Shown here in pieces: positions 24,931-35,900 of a stretch of DNA of 64,000 nucleotides (positions are counted from its first letter, which is position 1; each line of letters begins with the position of its first letter). Location: NCBI RefSeq assembly GCF_000002985.6, contig NC_003280.10, positions 3,530,501-3,594,500 of the forward strand, given 5' to 3'. The translations under genes and the position numbers were made by a program. A model generated the notes under the pieces. That model ran no database searches, was not told the origin of the DNA, and worked only from the letters and a program-made list of their open reading frames with translations. Source of the DNA: Caenorhabditis elegans. Its lineage: Eukaryota; Nematoda; Chromadorea; Rhabditida; Rhabditidae.

Positions 24931-25368
24931 ATTATTTATGTTTTCCGCCCATCCCCATATCCCTCACAACACTATCATCTTCTTATCATCATTACGTCGT
25001 CTCCTCTCATTTTCCAAATTTCCATCTCGCTGCTAATTTCGTTTCTCTAGAAAAAAATACAAAAAAATCTTGTTTTTCTCTGCGTCTCTCGTTTAAATTG
25101 ATCCCTCCGTCTCTCTCACCTGCCTAAATGTACTTGACTGTTTCAATAGGAACTTATATTAGAAAGTGGTAGTGGTGGTGGGCAAATTGGTGTTCCACCC
25201 CTTCCCCCGTAGTTTTCAGTTTTCATTTCGAATTTCGAATTACCATTTCATTTTCCATTTGTTTAGAGTAAAAGCCGGTTTCATCAGCTTTTATCAGTCA
25301 GACTTTTACTTATTGGTAGACAGAAACCTTCGTATCTTCAAAACTAGCATAGATTTTGGAAAACTTTC

Positions 25369-26010
25369 AACTAACAAAATGTTTATCTTAAAATTCTGCC
25401 CATTTTGATAGTTGTAAGTTTTTTGATAGCTTACACCGTTCTTGAGATACAGGCTTTTCAATATCTAATACTCTCCGTCTCCTCTTTTCTCGTTTTGATC
25501 TACGTAAAACCTGTGTATCTCGGTAATGGTTAGAGATACAAAAAAGTTGAAAACTAACAAAATATTTATTTTTAAATTTTGCACAGTTTGTCAGTTAATA
25601 ATTTTTTGATAACTCAAACCATTCTTGTGATATAACCGGGCAAATACATTGGTTACCTGTGTCCCCTCTTCCCCTCCTAACTTTAAACGTATATAACTCA
25701 GCTAAAATTGAAGGTATTAAAAAGTTGTCAACTAACAAAATATTTATCGTACAATTTTACACATTTTGTTAGTTGGAAGTTTTTTGATAGCTTACACTGT
25801 TCTTGAGATACAGGCCTTTCAATATATAATACTCTCCGTCTCCCCTTTTCTCCTTTTGATCTACTTCAAACTTGTGTATCTCGGTAATGATTAGAGATAC
25901 AAAAAAGTTATTAACTGACAAAACGTTCATCGTAAAATTTTACACATTTTGTTAATTGTAAATTTTATAATAGCTCAAACCATTCTCGAGATACACGCGC
26001 TCAAAGTTGT
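25369..26010. repeat. ~181-bp tandem repeat with AACTAACAAAATATTTATCG motif
   Basis: Motifs like CAACTAACAAAATATTTATC occur at ~25369, 25550, 25731 and 25913 (spacing 181-182). Units 1 and 3 are closer to each other (TTTTTTGATAGCTTACAC, CAATATCTAATACTCTCCG-like), as are units 2 and 4, giving a ~362-bp dimer. GAGATACA recurs in every unit. Confidence 0.82.
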
Positions 26011-26989
26011 GAGACCGTAGTGGTAGGCGTCTCCCCCTCCTCCACAGTTTTTTGCGATTCCAACTCTAACAGTCTCTAAATTTTTGGCAGTAATAATAAT
26101 CTTTTTGTAAAAATAGACAAAATCAAAACACAGAAAAGCTTTTCAACAATAAATTCGCCGGATATTAACACATAGTGACACTAAACTATAAATCAAATTG
26201 ACCCGGTACGTATCCAAATAAACCATTTTTTGTTCAATCGCCAACACAACTGATAACATCTCCTCCTCATCTTATCACATATCTTTCCACATCATTCCGT
26301 CCGTTAGCCTTACGTCTTTTCACTAATTCGATTAAATTAATCAGCAGCAAAAATATTCGCGGTGGGGGAGAATTGGATTCCTTGCGTCTTTTTTTTGTTT
26401 TTTGGAATTTGGAATAAGGAATTAAATTTCATTTTTAGGAAGGAATTTTGACTCAGAAAGTATGAAATTCAATTTCAGCTGTTAACATTAAGGCTTTTAA
26501 GATGTTTTTATTCTTGGATAGAGTGAGAGAGAGGTGGAGACGCAGAGGTAGGGTGTTCGCCCGCGCTTCCCTATTTCAACTGCCCCTATCTCTGTAACGG
26601 TTAGAGAAATTAAAAATTTTCAAATTGTTAGAATGTTTAAAATTTTCTGCTTAACAATTTGTTAGTTGACCAATTTTTTATATCTTTAATAGTTTTTGAG
26701 ATAAATGCGTTTAAAATATAAAAAAGGAAAAAAGTAGCATACCTACTTCAAACGCTTGTATCTCAATAACGAAAGGAGCTAATAAAAAGTGGTCAACAGT
26801 GAAAATGTTTCAAATTTTATGCTCAACATTATTACAGTTGACAACTTTTTTGTATATCCTTTTGCTCCCGAGATATATGTACCCAAGTGTGGAATCAGAC
26901 AGTCGTTGTCAAATCTCTGTAAATCTCCAACTCTTCCCCTGAATCCCCACCAAACCAACCAAATAAATTCCAGATGCACCCGTCACAAA

Positions 26990-29900
26990 ATGCCACGTCA
27001 TAACCATTTCATCCTTCAATGCCTACTCCTCCTCTGCCTCCTCTTCACCTGCCTCGACTCCAGACGACGTGGCCAATCTGGCCGAACATTTGAGGACTCG
27101 AAAGCCGAAGAACGCCATTTCGATTTCAAAGCGGCTCCTGGCGAGGAAGCTGCGGAGGAAGTCGAGGAGAAGCCCAAGATTGTGCTCGCGTCGAAAGGGG
27201 ATAGTGGGAGTACTGTAGCGACTACGGTAGCTCCGAAGGTAGAAGTGGAAGAGGAGGCAACGACGCAGTCCACTGAAGATTGTGAGTTTTTGAGACCATA
27301 TCGGTAAACGATAGTTGTTCTGCTGTCAGATTAACACCAGCCATCCTATAATCTAAAACTCGCGAGAACGTTGAAAGAGCTTTAGAAGTGCTCCAAGTGA
27401 TGTTTGACAATGCCAGTATACATGAAGGATTTTCACTGGAAACACCTAAAACCATGGAATTTATTGTGAAAATTGTAGGGGCAGAAATCTAAAATTTTCC
27501 TTCTTTTGATTTTAGGCTCGGGGACTGGGGAGAAGATTGTAGTAGAAGAAAACTCAGGGAAGATGAAATATGGGTTCATATCGGTTTCAATGACGTCTGG
27601 AAGTGATATTTTTTGTAGTTTCAACACGCTTAGCGGACCAAATAACAGCCTAAACTCGCTAAACTGAGTATCCCCAAACAGGCATATCTCGAAAACTACA
27701 CGTCTAGGAAACAAATGTTCAACTAACAAAATAATTTAAAATATTTGTTCTTTCTATTGCATTAATTTTTATTTTAATACACCAACTTTTCGCAGAGTTA
27801 CACAAAGTCAAAGCCACTTTTCCAAAATTCACAAAAAAATTTGAGAACTCTTTTGTTGTACCCGTAATAACCCAACTTCCATTGAATTTCAAAAAACAAA
27901 TGTTGTTGAATAATGAGTAAAAAATATTTCTCCACATTTTATTAGTTTTAAGATTTTTGATATTATCATGTTCCGCCAAGTTACAGACAGTTTTCTGAAA
28001 AAATCCATTTTTGCTCATAAAACTCTTCATATCCAACGTAGAAACTTAAAATTTTGAAAAATGCTCTTTTTTTTGAGGTCTCTACAATGTCCTAAAAAAT
28101 CTTTCAAAAAATCCTGTCCATCTCCAAAATCGTCCTTCGCTCTCAAAAACGAAAGTGGACCTTTGCCTTCCGAAAAATGGGCGAAAAAATTAAAATGCGA
28201 TTTTTTGGTCGAAAAAAATATTTTTAGAAATCTGAGAACACGCTATTTACGAATTTTATGTTCATTTTAGGAGATTCCTTTTCTGAAATGACCTAAAAAT
28301 TAATCAAAAAGAACATAATTTTAATTCTCACGTGTAATTTTTTTAAATTTGCATTAAAACAATTGAAGCACTGAGCAAATTACCAAATAATTACACGTGA
28401 GAATTAAAATTATGTTCTTTTTGTTTAATTTTTAGGTCATTTCAGAAAAGGAATGATCTAAAATGAATATGAAATTCGTAAATAGCGTGTTCTCAGCTTT
28501 CTAAAAATATTTTTTTCGACCCAAAAATCGCAATTTCGTTTTTTCGTCCATTTTTCGAAAAGCAAAAGTCCCTTTTCTTATTTTGGAGCGGAGGACGATT
28601 TTGGAGATGGACAGTGTTTTTTGAAAGATTTTGTAGGACATTGTACAGACCTCAAAAAAGTGAACATTTTTCAAAATTTCAAGTCGATACGTTGGATATG
28701 AAGAGTTTTATGAGCAAAAATGGATTTTTTCAGAAAACGGTCTATAACTTGGTGGAACATAGGAATATCAAAAAATTTTCAACTGGTAAAATGTGGAGAA
28801 ATATTTTTAACTTATTATTCAACAAAAGTTATTTTTTGAAATTTAATGGAAGTTGAGTTATAAAGGGTACAACAAAAGAGTTCTCAAAATTTTTTGTGAT
28901 TTTTGGGAAAATGGCTTTGACGCTGTGTAACTCTACAAATAGTTGGTGTATTAAAAGAAAAATTAGTGTGCAAGAAAGAAAAAATATTTCTAAACATTTT
29001 GTTAATAAAACAATTGTTTAGTAGACGTGTAGTTTTTGAGATACGCCAGTTTGAAGATACTTAGTTTAGCGAGTTTAGGAGCTTATTTGGCCCGCTGTGC
29101 ATTTTTTCCTATACTTTCATTTTTTCAAAGTACCTTCTGATGCCCGATGACGTTCACCAATTTATTTATTTGAATACGTAAAACACATAAAAATTTATTT
29201 ATCAACTATCGCTCTTCCAACTTACATGCTCCAATTATTGTGTTGAGTGCTAGATTATTCTGGAAATTACTAACATATAATTTTACATTTTAACACTCCT
29301 CAACCCTCTAACCTTCTTGAACCCGGTCCACATCTCTGCTCCACATGTCTCCGTGATCTCCTTCTGCATGCACCCATGCTTCCCGAAAAAGTTCTCACAC
29401 GCCACTTTCTGAATCTCTGCCATTTTCACCTTATCCGGAATCTCTTTCGGGTAGGGATTCCAGTTTTTAGAGCACTCTGATGCTCTAGCGTCTAGTAGTA
29501 TTTGGCAAGGGATAAACTGTTTTGAGAAGAACTGAACGGTATCGCAGAACATGAGGGTTATGTTGACAGCGTAGACGAATTTTTGTTCGATCAGGCAATC
29601 GAGTGTGCGGCGGCAACGGTTGAACTTTCCACAGTTTTCGATCATTTTTGTGGTGCTGGTTTTGTTGGAGATATTGAAGCCTTTTGCGTTGTCACCCAGT
29701 TCGATGAAAACATGAAAAGACTAATGTTGAGTATTTTTAAGACTGCTGCAACCTAGTTCCTTCTGTTTTTAGGCTAATCTTATGGAATTATTCAAGTAAT
29801 GTCACCAAATGTCGCGAAATGTATTTCAAAATTTTTTAAAAATTTTTCCACCGCCCAGCTTCAGCCTGAGACTGAGCCTAAGCCTGAAACTTCCCATCGA

Positions 29901-32900
29901 ACGTGACTGATTTTTCACAGAAGTTTTTTCAACTCAAGCGACATTCAACGAATAATTTCGAACACGTCAAAGTTACCATACTTTTCTACGAATTTAATTT
30001 AATCAAGTTAAGAATGCCCAACTATATCTGGAAACTGATAAGATTTAGGTTACTTTTTGGTGAAAATTAAAAAACAAATTAAAATCTTACCTCCAAGCAT
30101 TTCACGGCCTTTGGACCTCCAGGGTTTGTACAATTTAGGGCTTCAGATGTCGCCGCCACAAATATCAGAATAGTCAGAAATGTTACAAACATATTTTCTT
30201 TCACAAAGCAAAAAGTGTCAAACACTTCGGTCAACAAGTTTTATACACATGATATGGTCAGAAAGGGATAGATCAAAGACTGTCTATCAGTTGATGACTT
30301 ATGACGAATTGATATCAACTGATTCATACGTTGCTATTTATCATTTCCGTAAGATATAATAATAACAAATTTAATATTCAATGATCTTGAAACTTGCATG
30401 CTCCCAATGCAGTGTTGAGTGCGAGCAGAATCTGCAAATTATAATATAACTACAAATTTATTTTTTTATCTGTAAATTCTGAAGATGAAGCTCACCTTCC
30501 GGAACCCGTTCCACATCTCTGCTCCGCAAATCTCCGTGATCTCCTTCTGCATGCAATTATCTTTTCCGAAAAAGTTGTCACATGCCGTTTTCCGAACCTC
30601 AGCCATTTTCTCCTGATCCGGAGTCTCTTTTGGGAAGGGATTCCAGTTCTTATTGCACTCGGAAACTTTAGCCTCAATCGTAGTCTGACAGGGGACAAAG
30701 GGTCCGGAAAAAAACTGAACGTAATCGCAAAACATGAAAGTTACGTTGACAACGTAGACAAATTTTTCTTCGGTAAGGCAGTCGAGAGTGTGATGGCAAT
30801 GGTTGAACTTTTCACAGTTTTCAATCACTGTCTTGGCGCTTGTCTTGTTGGAAATATCGAATTCTTTCGAGTTTATAGCAATTTGTTTTAAAACCTGTGA
30901 GAAAAAATTGTTTAAATTCAATGTTCGATATCTAAGCTTCTCTTTCAATCTAACATACAAAAGTCTCAGTGATAACAGTTTCGAATAACATCTTCCATTC
31001 AAGACCACATAACTTACCTCCAAGCATTTTGTAGGTTCTGGGCCTTTGGTACAATCTGAATCTTCACACGTCGCCGTCAGAAACATCAGGATAGGAATAA
31101 ATACTGCCAAATGTCGACACATGTTTAGTTCGAAACGTGAAAAGTGAATGTTGAAAATCTTCGGGCAACTAGTTTTATAGACATGATATACCAGACCAGG
31201 AACAGATAGATCAAAGAATGTCTATCACTTGATAACCTATGGCAACTTGATATAAAATTATTCATTTGAAAAAAAATCAATAGGCAGGAGTGTTTACGTT
31301 TTAAATATGGTGCTATTAATTATTTCGGTATGGTTATTTCCTCTCCAAACTTGCATGTTCCCATAAATGTCTTCATTGCTAGAGTGTTCTAAAACATCGA
31401 AAGTATTATTTCACTTAACAATTGAAACTTCAAACTCACCTTCCGGAACCCCTTCCACATCTCTACTCCGCATGTCTCTGTGATTTCCTTTTCTAGGCAA
31501 TTGTCTTTCCCGAAAAGGTTATCACATGCCTCTTTGTGAATCTTTGCCATCTTCTCCTTATCCGAAATCTCACTCGGGTAGGGATCCCAGTTTTTAGAGC
31601 ACTCGGAAGCTTTGGCGTCAATCTTGACCTGGCAAGGGACGAATGTATCGAGGAAGAACTGAGCGTACTCGCAGAACATTAGGCCTGTGTTGACAACGAT
31701 GGCAAAAACCTTGTCGGGTTGACAATCGAGTGTCTGGCGGCAACGGTTGAAGTTTATACAGATTTCGATCACTTTTGTGGGGCCGGTTTTGTTGGAAATA
31801 TCAAGTCTGATTATGTTTTCACCAAGTTCCTTAAATATCTGAGAGAGAAAATATATTTAACATATCTAATTTTTCAAAAAAAAAAACCATTTCAAATACT
31901 AACCTCCAAACATTTCGTAGTTTCTGGGACTTCAGGATTTGTACAATCTAAAGCTTCACACGTCGCCGTCACGAATATCAGAATAGCCATAAATACTGTC
32001 AATTTACGACACATAACGTGAAAAGTGACTGTTAAAAATTTTCGACCAACTAGTTTTATAGACATGATATGGCCAGGAACAGATAGATCGAAGACTGTCT
32101 ATCACTTGATAACCTATGGCAACTTGATATCAAATTATTCATTTAAAGAAAAAAAAAATCAAAGGGTATTTATTTCGGTATGGTTATTTCCTCTTCAAAC
32201 TAGCATCCTCCCATAAATGTCTTCATTGCTAGATGGTTCTAGAAAACCAAAGATATAATTCAATTTGACATTTCAAACTCTAAACTCACCTCTCGGAACC
32301 CCCTCCACATCTCTGCTCCGCAGGTCTCTCTGATTTCCTTTTCTATGCAATTGTCTTTCCCGAATATATTATCACATGACTCTTTCCGAATTTCCGCCAT
32401 CTTCACCTTATCCGGAATCCTATCGGGAAGGGATTCCAGTTCTTCGTGCACTCGGAAGCTCTGGCATCCAAAATGATCTGGCAAGGTACAAATGGCTTGG
32501 AGAAGAAAGCAACATACTCGCAGAACATAAGAGCTGCGTTGGCAACGCCGACGAAAAGGCCGTCGGTTCGACAACCGAGTGTGTGGCGGCAACGGCTGAA
32601 CTTTTCACAGTTTTCGAGCATTTTTGTGGTTCTTGTCTTGTTGGAAATATCAAGCCCGTTCGCGGCTTCACCAAGTTCGTCGAAAATCTGAGAGAGAAAA
32701 TATATTTAACATACCTAATTTTTCAGAAAAAACCATTTCAAAAACCAACCTCCAAGCATTTTGTAGCTTCTGGGCCTTCAGGTTTTGTACAATCTAAAGC
32801 TTCACACGTCTCCGCCACAAATATCAGAATAGTAAAAAATACTTTCAAATTTCGACCCATATTCGGTCGGAGATGTAAAAAGTGACTGTTGAAAATCTTC

Positions 32901-35900
32901 AGTGAACTAGTTTTATAGACATGATACGGCCAGGAACAGATAGATCAAAGAATGCCAATTATTACGATGTATTGATAACAAATGTTCGACTTGAAAATTA
33001 AGATGATAAAAGTACTAAAAGTAAGATATTTATTGATGTTATCACACTTAGCGCGTTTGAATTCAATAAATAAACCCAAATAGAAACGTTATTTCAGTAG
33101 TGAAAAAGCTGTTGGAAGGAGTCTTCGACCTGGAGAATCTCACCAAGATCGTAGAGGAAGAGCACGCAGAAGCCTTAGATGAAGCCACCAATCGCACAGT
33201 TTTATGGATTGACACAAGCTACAAGGCCATGGACTACAATCTATCGACTGATGACTTTGAGGAGTGTGCCACGTGGCAAAAGTATTGGAATTTGACGGCC
33301 GAGCTGGAGAAGAATAAGGTAATGGGATCTAGAGTTTGAATTGGAAGTTGAGATGTAAAATTAAATTGATTTTTAGGACCGGAACCTGTCAAGTTCGGGG
33401 AATGACACCGAAGATGTAGTTTCAGAAATTGACGAGCTGAAAGAAACCGAAGAAAATTTGAAGCAAACAGAGCTAGTGAATACCAAAAACAGGCTCAAAG
33501 CTCTGGGCCTGAATCCAGAGCTTCTGGTGGCTTACAAGGTGAGTTTTCCTCGGGAGTTTAAAATAAATTCTAAGCTTTCAGGCCGTTGGCCTAGTCTACC
33601 GGGAGATCTGCGGTAATCATGGCCGGACGTTATGGTATCGTACTCGGGAAGACGCAAGTCTGATCGGGGTCGACTCGTTCTCTCCGATCTGTGAGCCGTT
33701 CAAGGTGAGTTGGGGAGATTTATAGTGATTTTTGATTTCGCGGGCAGAACTTGTGCAGAATAAAAAAGGTTTGACGTCACTCAGTGGGCGTTGTGTGACG
33801 TCACACAAGTAAACTTGCCGCAATTTCTCGAGATCAAACTGTTGCTCGGATCCTCTGAATACCCTACCCTATTCCAGGAACAACTAAACCCTGACGAGAG
33901 CACCCTATCCCAGCTGGCTCTAAAACTCAATATACTCATCCAAAACGTCACTGAAGGTTTTGAGCCGGCTCTTAGACGTGGTGGAGGTGGTAATACGACA
34001 TCAACAGAGGATGGTGAAATTCAAAACTCTACGATGCTAACTTCCAAAGAGCCCGAAGCGGTGACATCTGACGATTCAGTGAGTTAAAGACGGTAGACTA
34101 AAGGTAGTAGATAGATAATGTTAGATAGTGCTTCTCCCAAGCTCAACCGACAGTTCTAAGGAACAGCTGACTACTTCACATCCTGCACATCATCATCACC
34201 ACCACCATCACCATCAGCATCATCAAACTCCACCAGCTCCCTCCACTGAGACCCCTGAGACCCCCACAACAGCTCAACAAGCAGACTATGAAATCAACGA
34301 CGATGAGTATGATAACAGGGTTTTCTCGTCAGGGCTCCCACCAGAAGAGCCCACTACTACAACGGAGCCAACCACTACCACTACTGAATCAATATCCGAA
34401 GTTGAAGTTTATGACGATGATGTTTGGGATTACAGGGATATGGAGTAAGTTTCTAGAAACTCTCATCATTCTACCTTCGACGTTTTTCTTTAGAAAACGC
34501 TTCAAAGTTCGTCACCAGGTAGTTTTCGACGGAAATGAGATCGGAGAGGATGAGCTCGACGGCTCCTTCCCAAGCATCCACCAAGCTTCCAACCGGAAAC
34601 GTAGACGCCATGTTGTCCTCAAAACAAAAATCCGAAGAAGAAGAAGAAGAAAAAGAGCAGCTGGCTCCGATGAAGAGGACGAGAAGAAGAGTAGCGAGAC
34701 TGTGATTGATGTGCACCAGGATAGTGGGGAAAATGATGAGGACTGGTTGAATGTGGTAGGCTACCTAGGTTATCCGCGAGTCTTCTTCAAGATCTTGAAT
34801 TTCAGCGCCAAGTGATCAAGACCACGGATGGTGAGACTACTGTAGCAATCATTGAGGAGAGGAGCCACTTGTTGGATGGAAATTCCACCGATGTGCGCGC
34901 CTGGATTGAGATTGATGCTTCGGATCTTATCAAGTACGTTTTGATAATCTAATACTTCCGTTCCTAAATACCATTTCAGCCCGACCCTGCTAATCTCCTC
35001 CCCAGAAGCCGTAGCGGCACTCGGCCTGGAGGTAGAGGCAACAGCGTTTCAAAGATTTGAGAACGTTGGGTTATACCTCCCGGGGATTTGTTCAGAGTAT
35101 GTGCCAAAAGCTATCGATGAGTTTAACAGTAGTAGTTTTGAAGGTGAGTTGGGCCTCTAAACTATCAGATAAAGTTGAAGATCGTTTTTTCTAGGAATTG
35201 AGATCGAAGGCCCGATTGGTGTGAATATAACTGCTCTGGAGCTTGCTGGGGTGAACCTGACGAGCCTTGCCGATAAGCTTAGGAATGATACAGAAGTTGA
35301 CGAGATCCTCTCGAGGACCAATGGATCTACGAAGTAAGTTGGGGGTTTTTTACGGAGCTCTTTGATGTTCCTACTCTTCCAGAAACCTGGGCGGAAGCTT
35401 CATCCTCCCCGTGTTGAACAAAAACCAATACGACCCATTCTCGGCGCCGATCGTCTTTCAAGGTTCCGCAGTTGTCGTGCGATTCGGCATCTACATCGAG
35501 TCGATGAGTAATTTTCAGACGAGTACTATGGTTTGTTAACACCCACGCATTCTGTGTACCTATAACATTTCAGGATTACGACATGGACATCTACCTGATG
35601 ATGTCGTGGCGAGACGCTCGACTGGTCAACCCGTATGATAAACCGATATTGGTGAAAGAAGAGGATATTCTGGAGAAGATTTGGAGGCCCGATCCGTTTT
35701 TTGCGAATGCGAAGGAAGCCGAGTTTCATGAAGTCACTTTTTTGAATTTTCTGATGAGAATCTTCCCGGATGGGCTAGTTTTATACGAGACAAGGTAAAG
35801 TTTCTTTTTAGTAAATACCAGACTAGGCCTGGGCAGACCTAGCCTAGGCCTGGAAGAAGTGGGCCGGCCCCCACGTACCAGACCATTACCCCAAGAAGTA

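Larger units (their letters stand above)
24048..26989. other. Repeat-rich intergenic region
   Basis: Holds the GGAGCGCGCTTGCAT array (24300-24930), a MITE copy, the ~181-bp repeat (25369-26010) and related sequence at 26580-26880 (TTAGAGAAATT, TTGTTAGTTGACCAA). Open frames at 24924 and 25166 lack domains and splice partners. No gene is supported. Confidence 0.65.

Noticed and set aside
34471-34716. Minus-strand ORF with a signal-like start and Ser/Phe-rich body
   Set aside because: It is antisense to exon 7 of the channel gene, which is in frame with its neighbours on both sides.
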